Assembly (NCBI GenBank): GCA_029239785.1 | Contig: JARBUG010000003.1 | Location: forward strand, 58,639-122,638 | Source of the DNA: Symbiobacteriaceae bacterium | GTDB taxonomy: Bacteria > Bacillota > Sulfobacillia > Symbiobacteriales > Symbiobacteriaceae | Direction: 5' to 3' | DNA: 64,000 nucleotides | Shown: piece by piece, positions 1 to 8,826 of the stretch | How the letters are laid out: every line of letters starts with the position of its first letter | How positions within the stretch are numbered: the first letter of the stretch is position 1 | The notes under the pieces: generated by a model | What the model was told of the DNA's origin: nothing | What the model saw: the letters and a program-made list of their open reading frames with translations, nothing else | Databases searched by the model: none | Translations under genes and position numbers: made by a program

Positions 1-341
1 ATGCCCGCTTCGGCCAGCCGCTTGAACGGGCCGCGGGCAAAGCCGGCGCCAATGGCGACGTAGTCGACCCGTTCTTCGATGCAAACGTCGAGGAGGCGGT
101 CGAACAGGTAGCCGGCGTACATAAGGTTAACGCCGACCACGCCATCAGTAAGGGCGCGGGCGGCTTGAATTTCGCGACGAAGTTCGGCGGGCGGAATGCC
201 CATGCCGCCGATGGTGCCTACGCCGCCTTCACGGGCGACCGCAGCGGCCAGCTTGTGCAGCGAGATGCGGACCGACATACCGCCCTGGATGATGCAGAAC
301 CGGGCCGTTTTGTCGCCCACGCGCAGGCTGGGTAAGGACAT
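1..341 (-). CDS. Nitronate monooxygenase / NPD-family FMN oxidoreductase, 5' part only
   Basis: This frame has no stop before the window edge, so only the first 113 codons are visible. It starts at the ATG complementary to 339-341, with GGAGGGG as ribosome binding site about 5 nt upstream. The N-terminus contains IIQGGMSVRIS, EGGVGTIGGMG and later GVNLMYAG and VAIGAGFARG. These match the FMN-binding TIM barrel of nitronate monooxygenases (2-nitropropane dioxygenase family), which oxidise alkyl nitronates; FabK-type enoyl-ACP reductases share this fold. The catalytic His region lies outside the window, so the substrate cannot be assigned. It is divergent from the SpoIVFA-like gene. Confidence 0.8.
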   Translation of the reverse strand, partial: MSLPSLRVGDKTARFCIIQGGMSVRISLHKLAAAVAREGGVGTIGGMGIPPAELRREIQAARALTDGVVGVNLMYAGYLFDRLLDVCIEERVDYVAIGAGFARGPFKRLAEAG

Positions 342-557
342 GTGGCACCCCTCCGGAGTTGTTGGTTATCTACATTCTGCATGATTCGTGCCGATTTGAC
401 GCTACTTACATAGCACATTGGTCTAAAGATGGGGCTGAGGACCTACGGGGGCGTCAGGCTTGTCTGCCCGGGGGCAGAGATGCGGCTGATCGCAGGTGTG
501 CCCATGGTTATAGACCGCGGTCGGGGTTGGTGCATGGCTTGGCATACGCACCCCGGG

Positions 558-584
558 CCCGTCCATATGAATGGACGGGGGGAG
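558..584 (+). promoter_or_regulatory. Hairpin overlapping the ribosome binding site of the M23 gene
   Basis: A perfect 9-bp stem (CCCGTCCAT, 558-566; ATGGACGGG, 571-579) with loop ATGA lies directly before the start at 591. The 3' arm provides part of the GGGGGGAG Shine-Dalgarno sequence (577-584). A folded mRNA would partly hide the ribosome binding site, so translational control is possible. The effect is inferred. Confidence 0.45.
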
Positions 585-590
585 ATGTGC

Positions 591-1376
591 ATGTCGGGTA
601 TATTGCCACCGGAAGAGGAGCCATATGAGCCGGACTGCGAGGAGCGGCCGCCGGGCCGGCCCCTGGCGCGGGTCGTGTTGGTAGCCGGGCTTGTAGCTGT
701 GGTGGGCTATGTCTCCGCAGTGCAAACCGGGGGGCCTCGGGAGCTGTTGGCGCAGGTTCGCTGGGGTGAGTATGGCGTTGCCGGGCGCTGGGCGGAGGCC
801 CGGGCGTGGGCCGCGGAAATGGGCGTTGCCCTGCGGGACAAGGCTGCGGGGCTGATGGCGGAGGCAACGGGGTTGGTGGAGCGGCTGCCGGCGCTGCCCG
901 GGGCGGGCGAGGGTCCGGCGCCGGGCGCTGGGGAACCGCCGGCGCCGGCCGCTCCAGCCCCCGAGGTAATCCTGCCGGTCCGGGGCAAGCTGCTCTACGA
1001 CTACGGCTGGCTGCCCCAGGGCCAGGAGCCGCACGGCGGCCTCGACTTCGCCGCAGCCGTAGGCGACCCGGTCCTGGCCATCGCCGACGGCACCGTTCTG
1101 CGGGTCGCCGAAGACCCGGCCCTCGGCGGGTTGGTGGAAGTAGACCATGGCTTCATCATCGCCCTGTACGGGCAGGTGGCGGGCAGCAAGGTCAAGGCCG
1201 GCGAGCCGGTGGCGCGGGGCCAGGCCCTGGCTGCCATTGCTGAACCAACAGGCAAGGAGGGCGACCGGGAAGCACATCTGCACCTCGAAGTGCGCATCAC
1301 CCCGGGAGCCAAGCCGGTCGACCCGGCTCCGTTCCTGCCCCGCAGCGCCGCACCGCAGGGAGGGGACGCCGACTGA
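591..1376 (+). CDS. spoIVFA: M23-family membrane peptidase-like protein (SpoIVFA-like)
   Basis: A 261-aa protein with a short acidic N-terminus, one membrane segment (about residues 24-42), a Pro/Ala/Glu-rich linker and a C-terminal LytM/M23 domain (from about residue 130). The metal-site motifs are visible: HGGLDF (HxxxD) and HLHLEV (HxH). I chose ATG 591 because GGGGGGAG lies 6 nt before it; the more upstream ATGs lack a binding site. The next gene encodes a M50 protease. In Bacillus SpoIVFA tethers and restrains SpoIVFB during pro-sigmaK processing, so the adjacency supports a SpoIVFA role. Unlike Bacillus SpoIVFA, usually described as a degenerate LytM protein, this copy keeps the zinc ligands and could be an active endopeptidase. 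The exact function is inferred. Confidence 0.8.
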   Translation: MSGILPPEEEPYEPDCEERPPGRPLARVVLVAGLVAVVGYVSAVQTGGPRELLAQVRWGEYGVAGRWAEARAWAAEMGVALRDKAAGLMAEATGLVERLPALPGAGEGPAPGAGEPPAPAAPAPEVILPVRGKLLYDYGWLPQGQEPHGGLDFAAAVGDPVLAIADGTVLRVAEDPALGGLVEVDHGFIIALYGQVAGSKVKAGEPVARGQALAAIAEPTGKEGDREAHLHLEVRITPGAKPVDPAPFLPRSAAPQGGDAD

Positions 1377-2257
1377 AGCTGGGCACCATCGCCGGCATGC
1401 GCGTCGGCGTACATTGGCTCTTCGTTCTGCTCCTGGCCGTGGCAGTTGGCGCCGGGTACGTGGCCGAGGCCCTGATTCTGGTGGGCTCGCTGGCCGTCCA
1501 TGAAATCGCGCACCTGGCCGTGGCCTGGGTGCTGGGGCTGCGGGTCGAGGAAGTAACCATTACCCCGTTCGGGGGCATGGCCAAGCTGGACACGCACCTG
1601 GAGGCAGACCCGCAGGCGGAGACGTCGGTCGCCCTGGCGGGGCCCTTCCAGTCATTCTTCCTGGCCGGACTGATGTTATTTTTATCGGGCGACCAGCTTT
1701 TTGATCAGCGGCTGGTCAGGTTCTGCTTTGAAGTGAACGCCAACCTCGCCTTTTTCAACCTGATTCCCGCCCTCCCCCTGGATGGCGGCCGGGCCCTGCG
1801 CGGGCTCATGGCCCAGCGCTTCGGCTACCGCCGGGTGACGGCATGGATGGCCCTGCTGGGCCGTTTCTGCGGCATTGCCATGTCTGGCGCGGCCTTGCTG
1901 GTTTGGGCCCGCACCGAGACCCATACGCTCTTTCTCACGCCCCTGGTCGGGGGCCTGTTTGTCGCCTTTGGCGCCGGAGAGGAGGCGGTGACTGCGACCT
2001 ACCGTTCTTATCGTCAGTTTTTGCGCAAACGAGAGCAGTTAAAGGAGAGCCGAGTGCTGGCGGCCCGGCAGTTGGTCGCCGTGGAGGGGACCCGGCTTGG
2101 GGAGCTGATGGAGCACCTCGTGTCGCGGCGGTACCACGTGGTGCTGGTGATCGACCGGGACCTCCAGCCCCTCGGCACCCTATATGAAGCCGAGCTGATG
2201 GAGGCATTCCAGGCCCTGGGGCCCGAAGCGACGGTCGAGCAGGTGCTCGAGTCATGA
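1373..2257 (+). CDS. spoIVFB: M50 site-2 protease, SpoIVFB-like
   Basis: An intramembrane zinc metalloprotease with HEIAH (HExxH), the following PFGG motif, and NLIPALPLDGGR carrying the third metal ligand Asp. It has several hydrophobic segments and a C-terminal CBS-like module ending in VEQVLES. The family activity is cleavage of pro-sigmaK in the forespore membrane. The first ATG is at 1397, but the frame stays open upstream through LKLGTIAG, and AGGGAGGGG (1357-1365) lies about 7 nt before a CTG at 1373. That CTG overlaps the TGA of the M23 gene, so a CTG start with translational coupling is the better reading (294 aa, versus 286 from ATG 1397). Confidence 0.85.
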   Translation: MKLGTIAGMRVGVHWLFVLLLAVAVGAGYVAEALILVGSLAVHEIAHLAVAWVLGLRVEEVTITPFGGMAKLDTHLEADPQAETSVALAGPFQSFFLAGLMLFLSGDQLFDQRLVRFCFEVNANLAFFNLIPALPLDGGRALRGLMAQRFGYRRVTAWMALLGRFCGIAMSGAALLVWARTETHTLFLTPLVGGLFVAFGAGEEAVTATYRSYRQFLRKREQLKESRVLAARQLVAVEGTRLGELMEHLVSRRYHVVLVIDRDLQPLGTLYEAELMEAFQALGPEATVEQVLES

Positions 2258-2351
2258 GCCCCGGTTTTTCCCCCGATGCGCCCCCCGCCGTCCCGTGGTA
2301 TCCTTTTGAATGCGATATGCTATGTGCACGACAAAGGAGACGGTGGACGCG

Positions 2352-4229
2352 GTGAATGATCTGGTCGCCAAAATACAGGCGGTCCTTCCCCAGGTCGCCA
2401 AACCGGCACGGTACACGGGCGGCGAGTGGAATGCCATCGTCAAGGATCACACCCAGGTCGACCTCACAGTCGCCTGGACCTTTCCGGACAGCTACGAAGT
2501 GGGCATGTCCCACCTGGGTTCGCTCATCATGTATCACCAAATAAACCGCCGGGCCGACGCCTGCTGCGAGCGGGCCTACGCCCCCTGGCCTGATATGGAA
2601 GCGAAAATGCGGGAGCACAACATTCCGCTCTTTACCATGGAGACCTGGACGCCCGTCGGCGGGTTCGACATCATCGCGTTTCCACTGCTGTATGAACTGA
2701 CCTATACTAATCTGTTCACCTGCCTGGACCTTGCAGGCGTGCCCCTGCGCAGCGCCGACCGGACCGAGGCCCACCCGCTGGTCATCGCCGGCGGGCCGTG
2801 CGTCTTTAACTGCGAGCCGCTGGCGCCGTTCCTGGATGTGGCTGTTCTCGGCGACGGCGAGTTCGTCATCCATGAAATTCTGGATGCGTACAAGCAGTGG
2901 AAGGAGGCGGGGCGCGCAAGCCGGCGTGAACTGCTCCGCCGTCTGGCGGGAATTACCGGGTGCTATGTGCCGGCCTTCTATGAGCCGTCATACCGGCCCG
3001 ACGGCACCATCGAGAAGTACATCGTGACCGACAGCGCCGCCCCTGCCGTCGTCCATCGTGCGACGGTGGATGATTTGGACGCGATCGACTTTCCCACGGC
3101 GCCGGTGGTGCCTAACATCGACATCGTCTTTGACCGGGCGCAGGTGGAGGTTTTTCGGGGCTGTACCCGGGGCTGCCGTTTCTGTCACGCCGGCATGGTG
3201 ACCCGCCCGGTGCGGGAGCGCTCGCCCGAGAAGGTGCAGCAGCTCGCCCGCGAGGTCGTACGGAACACCGGGTACAGCGAGTTGTCGCTCGTATCCCTAT
3301 CAACCGCTGACTATACCGACGTCGCCAATACCGTCCGCAAACTTTCCGCGGAGATGACCTGCGCCGGTGTGAACGTGACGCTGCCATCTACCCGTGTTGA
3401 TGCCTTTTCTGTCCAGATCGCCGATGCGGTGCAGCAGGTGAACCGCAGTTCGGTGACGCTGGCGCCCGAGGGCGGGTCGGCCCGCATTCGCCGGGTCATC
3501 AACAAGACTGTTTCCGACCGCGATATTCGCGATGCGTTTAAGGCGGCGTTTACCGCCGGTTACAAGGCGATCAAGCTCTACTTCATGATTGGCCTGCCCA
3601 CCGAAACGGACGATGACCTCCGGGCCATCGCCGAGAAGGGCCACTGGGCGCTGGAGATCGCCGAGGAGATTCTCGGGCGCCAGGAAGCACGAAACGTCCG
3701 CATTACCATCAGCGTGTCTACCTTTACGCCGAAGGCGCACACGCCGTTCCAGTTCGAGCCGCAGGTCGGTATTGAGGAGACGCAGCGCCGCCAGTGGGTG
3801 GTGAAGCGGGCCTGCAAGGACCGGCGCATCGAGTTCAAGGGGCACCACAGCGAGTCGAGCCTGATCGAAGTGCTGCACTCCGTCGGCGACCGGCGGGTAT
3901 CGGCGGCACTGCTGCGGGCCTGGGAGCTGGGCGCCCGGTTCGACGGTTGGACCGATCAGTTCCGCTACGAGCGCTGGGTGCAGGCCTGTGTCGATGTGGG
4001 CGTCGATATCAAGTATTACGCCGCCCGCCGCAAGGGCTACGGTGAGGTTTTTGCCTGGGATCATCTTTTCGCCGGCGTAACCAAGGAGTGGTTGATTGAC
4101 GACCACATGCGGGCGATGGCCGAGACCGAAGTGGCCGACTGCCGCTGGGAGAACTGCGACGTGTGCGGCGCCTGCATGGCGTTCGGCGTCCAGCCCGTGC
4201 TGAAGCCGGCAAAGGAGGGGAGCCTGTGA
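2352..4229 (+). CDS. TIGR03960-type radical SAM protein
   Basis: A radical SAM enzyme of the B12-binding-like N-domain type. The 4Fe-4S cluster motif C-TRG-C-RF-C is near residue 270, followed by the SAM-binding barrel. The C-terminus carries further cysteines (CRWENCDVCGAC). Together with the downstream DUF2344 protein it forms a conserved two-gene unit in Firmicutes, normally beside rng/rplU; the pair's function is not firmly established, and tRNA or translation-related modification has been suggested. Several in-frame starts exist: ATG 2310, ATG 2325, GTG 2343 and GTG 2352. AAAGGAG (2333-2339) is just upstream, and the family N-terminus (NDLVAKIQAVLPQV) fits best with GTG 2352 or 2343. Confidence 0.85.
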   Translation: MNDLVAKIQAVLPQVAKPARYTGGEWNAIVKDHTQVDLTVAWTFPDSYEVGMSHLGSLIMYHQINRRADACCERAYAPWPDMEAKMREHNIPLFTMETWTPVGGFDIIAFPLLYELTYTNLFTCLDLAGVPLRSADRTEAHPLVIAGGPCVFNCEPLAPFLDVAVLGDGEFVIHEILDAYKQWKEAGRASRRELLRRLAGITGCYVPAFYEPSYRPDGTIEKYIVTDSAAPAVVHRATVDDLDAIDFPTAPVVPNIDIVFDRAQVEVFRGCTRGCRFCHAGMVTRPVRERSPEKVQQLAREVVRNTGYSELSLVSLSTADYTDVANTVRKLSAEMTCAGVNVTLPSTRVDAFSVQIADAVQQVNRSSVTLAPEGGSARIRRVINKTVSDRDIRDAFKAAFTAGYKAIKLYFMIGLPTETDDDLRAIAEKGHWALEIAEEILGRQEARNVRITISVSTFTPKAHTPFQFEPQVGIEETQRRQWVVKRACKDRRIEFKGHHSESSLIEVLHSVGDRRVSAALLRAWELGARFDGWTDQFRYERWVQACVDVGVDIKYYAARRKGYGEVFAWDHLFAGVTKEWLIDDHMRAMAETEVADCRWENCDVCGACMAFGVQPVLKPAKEGSL

Positions 4230-4936
4230 AGCTGAGAATTCGCCTGGCCAAGCAGCACACGGCCCGCTTCTTTTCGCACCTGGACATTCAGCGGACGCTG
4301 GAGCGGACGCTGCGCCGGGCGGCACTGCCCCTGGCCTATTCGCAGGGGTTCAACCCGCATCCGCGCATGAGTTTCGCCTCCGCACTAGCGACGGGCGCCA
4401 GCAGCGAAGGCGAGTTTATCGATGTGGATTTGACCGATGACGTGGCGCCCGCTGAGTTCGTGGCGCGGGCCAACCGGTGCACGCCGCCAGGCCTGACCTT
4501 TGTGGATGCCCGGGAGGTACCAGCCAAGGGCGATTCGCTCTTTTCGCTGGTGGATACGGCTGCCTACCGGCTGACGCTGAGCGCCGCCTCGGTGGCGGTG
4601 GTGGCCGATGCGGTGGCGGCGTTCCTGGCGCAGGATGTGATCGAGGTGGCGAAGGAAGGGAAGCGCGGAACTCGCCTGGTCAACATTCGGGAGCAGGTCT
4701 ACGACCTGGCGGTGGAGGGCAGCCTGCCCGAGCCGGGGGGCGCCCGGGTGGTGGTGAATCTGCGGGCCGTGCTGCAGTCGGGGTCGCAGGGGAGCCTGAA
4801 GCCGGAGACGTTGGCCGAAGGCCTGGCGCAGGTTTCGCCGGCGTTCGCCGATACCGTGTTGGTGGGGACGCACCGCCTGATGATTTACCGCCGGGAGCCC
4901 CGGACGGGGGCGCTCCAGGAACCCTGGGATTTGTAA
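4226..4936 (+). CDS. TIGR03936/DUF2344 protein, partner of the radical SAM enzyme
   Basis: A 236-aa protein starting KLRIRLAKQHTARFFSHLD, the typical N-terminus of the DUF2344 family. That family is usually encoded directly after, or fused to, the TIGR03960 radical SAM protein. The GTG start at 4226 overlaps the TGA of the upstream gene, and AAAGGAGGGG (4211-4220) lies 5 nt before it, so translation is almost certainly coupled. A strong stem-loop follows the stop codon. The biochemical role is unknown; the tight coupling suggests one complex with the radical SAM partner. Confidence 0.85.
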   Translation: MKLRIRLAKQHTARFFSHLDIQRTLERTLRRAALPLAYSQGFNPHPRMSFASALATGASSEGEFIDVDLTDDVAPAEFVARANRCTPPGLTFVDAREVPAKGDSLFSLVDTAAYRLTLSAASVAVVADAVAAFLAQDVIEVAKEGKRGTRLVNIREQVYDLAVEGSLPEPGGARVVVNLRAVLQSGSQGSLKPETLAEGLAQVSPAFADTVLVGTHRLMIYRREPRTGALQEPWDL

Positions 4937-4947
4937 CAAGTTTCCTG

Positions 4948-4980
4948 AAGACCGGGGAAGTTCTGCTTCCCCGGTCTTTG
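4948..4980 (+). terminator. Stem-loop terminator after the DUF2344 gene
   Basis: A perfect 13-bp stem (AAGACCGGGGAAG, 4948-4960; CTTCCCCGGTCTT, 4966-4978) with a 5-nt loop, followed by a short T-poor tail. It lies 11 nt after the stop codon and ends the spoIVFA-like transcription unit. Confidence 0.75.
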
Positions 4981-5036
4981 TGTGCAGGGGCCGGAGGTTG
5001 TGGGGGCGAAACGGGCATGTGAAAGGGTGAACATTC

Positions 5037-7385
5037 ATGATCGAAGGACCCATGAACGCCCCCGCTCCCGGGGCGGCGTCTCGCTCCAACTTGCGACAAC
5101 GCCTGGTTGCCGGTCTGGCTGCCTTGCTGCTGCTCGGCGCCCTGACCGCCGTGGCCTTGCTCCATCTCACACCGCCGTCGCCCCGGGGCGCCGCTGCGCC
5201 TGCTGCCGAGTTTTCCGCTGCCCGGGCGCTGGCGCACGTGGAAGCGATCGCCCGGGAACCCCACCTGCCCGGGTCAGCGGCCCATACCGCTGTGCGTGCT
5301 TACATAGTGGCCCAGCTGGAGGCCGCCGGCCTGGCGCCGCAAATTCAGGAAGCCGTTGTGCCCGTTGACCAGCCAACCTCTGCGGTTGTGTACGTTACGG
5401 TGCGTAACATCGTCGCCCGGCTTGAAGGCACCGAGTCCGCTGAGGGCAACAGGGCGCTGGTGCTGGCTGCACACTACGACTCGGTCCCGACGGGCCCCGG
5501 AGCCGCCGACGACGGCGCCGGTGTTGCAGCCGTTCTTGAGACAGTGCGCGCGCTGCAGGCCGGGCCGCCGCTCAAGCGCGACGTCATCATTTTGATTACC
5601 GATGCTGAAGAGATGGGAATGTGGGGCGCTAAGGCTTTTGTGGCAGAGCACCCATGGGCAGCGGAGGCTGGGCTCTTCCTTAACTTTGAAATGCGCGGCA
5701 CCACTGGACCGGCGATTATGTTCGAGGTGAACGGCGAGAACAGCGCCCTGATGCGCGAGTTTGCCCGTGCCGTACCCCGGGCGTTCAGCACTTCGCTGGC
5801 GACCGACATTTACCGGCTGATGCCGAACGATACCGATGTGACGCGCTTCAAGCAGGTGCCCGGCGCCGCCTACCTGAACGTGGCTGCCGTTGGGGGCGGG
5901 TTCCGGTACCACACCCAGTTGGATGATGTGACCCATCTCGACCTGCGCACGCTCCAGCACATGGGCGAATACGGCGTCGCAGTCGCGACGCATTTCGGCA
6001 ACCAGCCCCTTCCCCCCGCTCAGGCAGGCGATGCGGTCTGGTTCAACGGCTTCCGTTGGTGGCTGGTGCAGTATCCGGCGTCGTGGGCCGTGCCGCTGGC
6101 GATGCTCGCCGTGGCGGGCCTGCTGCTGACGCTGCTCGTGGGCGTCCGGCGGCGTACGGTCACGATGAAAGAGCTTGGAATTGGGTTGCTGCCGCTGCCC
6201 CTGGCGCTGGTGCTGATGGTCGGGTTGATCGCGGCCTTCATGCGCTGGGGGGTGCCTGACTGGGCGCCGGCTTCTCACCCTGAACTGTTCCGGCTCGCTT
6301 ATCTGGCCGTGGCTGCGGCCATGACGTTAGGCGTGACCGGGTTCTTCCGCCGCTGGGTTAGCACTCCCGGGCTCCTGGGCGCCGCCCTGCTCTGGTGGGC
6401 GGTTCTCGCCGTCGTGACGGCCCTGCTGCTGCCCGGCGGGAGCTATCTCTTTCTCTGGCCGCTGGTGGGTGCCACGGCTGCGCTGGCCTATATGCTCAAG
6501 GTGGGCGTGGAGCGGGCGGAGAGCGTCACCGGGCTGGGTGTGATGACGTTCTGCCTGGTGCCCGCCTTCCTGTTGGGCATCTCCATGACCGGTCTGTTTT
6601 ACGATGCGCTGAGCTTCCTGCCCCAGGTCTCGACCGCTCTGGTCATGCTGGTGCTCGCACTGTGCGCCGCTCACTTCGGGGTTGTCCGGCGGGCGTTCGG
6701 GGCGTGGCTCCCGGCAGCGGCGCTGGTGGCTGCGGTCGGCCTGGCCGCCGCCGGCGTCTTGACGCCGTACGATGCGGAGCACCCGGGCCGGGATACGCTG
6801 AACTACGGGGTGGACGCCAACACCGGCAAGGCCTGGTGGCTGACACGGGTTCAGGATGCGTGGACCAACCAGTTCGTGGGGAGCGAGGAGTGGCAGGACG
6901 AAGCCCGGGACTTCTTCCCGCTGGGCGGGTACTACTACCGGGCGCCGGCCCCCGCCCCTGCGGCGCTCCCGGCGCCCCAGGTCGAGGTGCTGCCGGGCGG
7001 GGCGACAGACCAGGCCGAGCGGGTCGTGACCGTGCGGGTCAGGTCGGCCCGGCAGGCTGAACTGCTTGCTGTGTCTGTCGATCCGGACGTGCCGCTGAAG
7101 GGCGAGGTCCTGGTGAATGGCCGGAAGCGGGGGAGCGACATGGCTAACCGGGGCACAGCAGCGGGAGATCCGGCCTGGTCACTGCTTTGGGTCGCGCCCC
7201 CGGCCGATGGGCTGACGCTGCAGTTCCGTCTCCCGGCCGGCCAGCCGCTGAAGCTCCGGGTGACGGACGGGACGCTCGGCCTGCCGACGGGGACGCCGGC
7301 CCGGCCTGACGACCTGATCCCCTGGTTCGGCGACTTGCTGGTGCCAACCGATTCGATCCTGGTGACGAAGAGCTTTACCCTATAA
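5037..7385 (+). CDS. Membrane-anchored M28 family metallopeptidase
   Basis: A 782-aa protein: N-terminal membrane segment (about 24-45), an M28 aminopeptidase domain (about 60-320), six to eight hydrophobic segments (about 330-590) and a C-terminal soluble domain. The zinc-site motifs are visible: AAHYDSVPTGPGAADDGAG (His and bridging Asp) and TDAEEMG (catalytic and metal Glu). The layout resembles Fxna/ER-aminopeptidase-like M28 proteins with the active site outside the membrane. ATG 5037 has AGGGTG about 9 nt upstream; ATG 5052 is an alternative behind GAAGGA. The gene stands alone between two terminators and separates the radical SAM pair from rng. Substrate unknown. Confidence 0.85.
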   Translation: MIEGPMNAPAPGAASRSNLRQRLVAGLAALLLLGALTAVALLHLTPPSPRGAAAPAAEFSAARALAHVEAIAREPHLPGSAAHTAVRAYIVAQLEAAGLAPQIQEAVVPVDQPTSAVVYVTVRNIVARLEGTESAEGNRALVLAAHYDSVPTGPGAADDGAGVAAVLETVRALQAGPPLKRDVIILITDAEEMGMWGAKAFVAEHPWAAEAGLFLNFEMRGTTGPAIMFEVNGENSALMREFARAVPRAFSTSLATDIYRLMPNDTDVTRFKQVPGAAYLNVAAVGGGFRYHTQLDDVTHLDLRTLQHMGEYGVAVATHFGNQPLPPAQAGDAVWFNGFRWWLVQYPASWAVPLAMLAVAGLLLTLLVGVRRRTVTMKELGIGLLPLPLALVLMVGLIAAFMRWGVPDWAPASHPELFRLAYLAVAAAMTLGVTGFFRRWVSTPGLLGAALLWWAVLAVVTALLLPGGSYLFLWPLVGATAALAYMLKVGVERAESVTGLGVMTFCLVPAFLLGISMTGLFYDALSFLPQVSTALVMLVLALCAAHFGVVRRAFGAWLPAAALVAAVGLAAAGVLTPYDAEHPGRDTLNYGVDANTGKAWWLTRVQDAWTNQFVGSEEWQDEARDFFPLGGYYYRAPAPAPAALPAPQVEVLPGGATDQAERVVTVRVRSARQAELLAVSVDPDVPLKGEVLVNGRKRGSDMANRGTAAGDPAWSLLWVAPPADGLTLQFRLPAGQPLKLRVTDGTLGLPTGTPARPDDLIPWFGDLLVPTDSILVTKSFTL

Positions 7386-7387
7386 AA

Positions 7388-7420
7388 AGCGACGGCGCCC
7401 TGGCTCAGGGCGCCGTCGCT
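7388..7420 (-). terminator. Terminator shared by convergent genes
   Basis: A perfect 15-bp stem (AGCGACGGCGCCCTG / CAGGGCGCCGTCGCT) with a 3-nt loop between the M28 stop and the AraC stop. Read on the minus strand it is followed by TTTTATA, so it mainly ends the AraC-type gene but may work both ways. Confidence 0.85.
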
Positions 7421-7436
7421 CGTTGGTCGCAATACG

Positions 7437-8336
7437 TTACCGCAAAGCCTGCACCGGCCGGGCCTCAATATACCCCCGTTCAGCAACCGGGGCAAATTGG
7501 AACCGGGGGGCGACTTCATCCGCCCACTGCCAGCCGTAAAGTTCCGGCTTGTACCGCTCCATCGCCTGCCAAATGGCCGAAATCGCCTGCCCCATCTCCT
7601 CGTCCGGGTAGGGCTCCCCTTGGAAGAGCATGTACTTACAGGGCGGCAGGTCGATCATATCCATTCCCTCCGGCACCGGACCGGCGTAGTCCTGCGGCAC
7701 TTCGACGCCCTGGGCGTACACGGAGGTGCCCGGCGCCCGCAGGCCCTCGGGGAGCCACATGCCAATCGGCTCATCAAGGGCGCCCTTCAGGCTGGTCAGC
7801 ACACCCCACACGTCGCAGCCGAGTTCCTCGCAGTAGCCCCAGTAATCCGTCGCCCGCCGGCCTCGCAGCAGAATCAGCTTCCGGGCCGGCCGCTCCATTA
7901 CCTGCACGAAAACGGTGTTTGCGCGCGTCTGCTCCGTCATCTCAATCGCTCCCTTCGTCATGTGGAGGAAATGGTGACGTGCGCTGCGCGGCTGAAACAG
8001 GGCCAGCGGCTGTGGATTCTTTCGATATTGCTCCGGCGTCAGACCAAACCGGTTGGTGAAGGCCCGGGTGAAGCCCGCGTGCGACTCGAAGGCGGTATCC
8101 AGCGCCACATCCAACACCCGGTCGGCGGTATCGCGCAGTTGTAAGGCCGCCCTCGCCAGCCGCCGGGCCCGAATGTACTCCGAGGTCGGTATGCCGACAA
8201 TCTCCTTGAAGAGCCGGGTCGCATGAAAGGGCGAGTACCCCGCCGCCTTCGCCAGCTGCTCCAGAGTAATCTGCACGCGCAGGTGCTGCTCGATATAGTC
8301 CTGCATCCGCTGTACCGCATCAACAAGCTCACGCAT
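7437..8336 (-). CDS. AraC-family regulator with C-terminal GyrI-like effector domain
   Basis: A 299-aa protein. Residues 1-110 hold two helix-turn-helix motifs of the AraC/XylS type (ITLEQLAKAAGYSPFHATRLF and a second including FESHAGFTRAFTNRFGLTP). The C-terminal half (about 140-299) resembles the GyrI-like/SOUL small-molecule-binding domain. This is the Rob/SoxS-like arrangement with DNA binding first. The second ATG (8334-8336) is preferred because AGGAGGG lies 7 nt upstream; the ATG at 8342 is too close to it. The effector and targets are unknown. Confidence 0.85.
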   Translation of the reverse strand: MRELVDAVQRMQDYIEQHLRVQITLEQLAKAAGYSPFHATRLFKEIVGIPTSEYIRARRLARAALQLRDTADRVLDVALDTAFESHAGFTRAFTNRFGLTPEQYRKNPQPLALFQPRSARHHFLHMTKGAIEMTEQTRANTVFVQVMERPARKLILLRGRRATDYWGYCEELGCDVWGVLTSLKGALDEPIGMWLPEGLRAPGTSVYAQGVEVPQDYAGPVPEGMDMIDLPPCKYMLFQGEPYPDEEMGQAISAIWQAMERYKPELYGWQWADEVAPRFQFAPVAERGYIEARPVQALR

Positions 8337-8406
8337 CGTCATTCCCTCCTTTCAACGACAGGATAGCAGAGGGGGGACTGACCGCTCTTGACTTTGCTTG
8401 CGCGGT

Positions 8407-8697
8407 TTACTTCTGCACCTGGGCCTGCTCCATGCGTGCCTTGAACGCCGCCTGGAAGCCGGTGGTCAGCAGCGACACAGCGAGGAGCGCGACCAGAACC
8501 TTGGCCACCCAGTTCTTCAGGCCCAGCCCCTTCACCGGCAGGTAGATGACGAAGTAGACGGCGTTGAAGAGCCAGAGCCAGTTGTTGACGTTGATGTGCA
8601 GCCACGATGCCTCGCCAAGTGGCGGCAGGTTGACGGTGGAGAAGTAGAGCGAAACGGGAAGCAACACGGCGAGCAAAACCTTGATCAGTGCAGACAC
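8407..8697 (-). CDS. Small membrane protein, unknown function
   Basis: A 96-aa protein with a GTG start and GAGGGGG 9 nt upstream. It has three hydrophobic stretches (about residues 4-20, 38-58 and 63-82) and a polar tail ending ARMEQAQVQK. I recognise no family. It lies upstream of the AraC-like gene on the same strand with a gap of about 70 bp, so the two may be co-transcribed. Confidence 0.6.
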   Translation of the reverse strand: MSALIKVLLAVLLPVSLYFSTVNLPPLGEASWLHINVNNWLWLFNAVYFVIYLPVKGLGLKNWVAKVLVALLAVSLLTTGFQAAFKARMEQAQVQK

Positions 8698-8782
8698 GTG
8701 GCAGGCCCCCTCACGGGATGATTCTATGCCGGAACCTTTCGCCGCAGCGTTTCAGCTTGCCTGCCGGGGCGGCACAAGAAAA

Positions 8783-8810
8783 AGCGAGCCGGCGCAGTGG
8801 CCGGCTCGCT
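8783..8810 (-). terminator. Terminator of the arc operon (minus strand)
   Basis: A stem of 11 bp (AGCGAGCCGGC, 8783-8793; GCCGGCTCGCT, 8800-8810). On the minus strand it is followed by TTTTTCTTG, a good U-tract. It would end the transcript leaving the 51-aa gene at 8899. Confidence 0.8.
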
Positions 8811-8826
8811 GTCTTAGGCTATGAAA

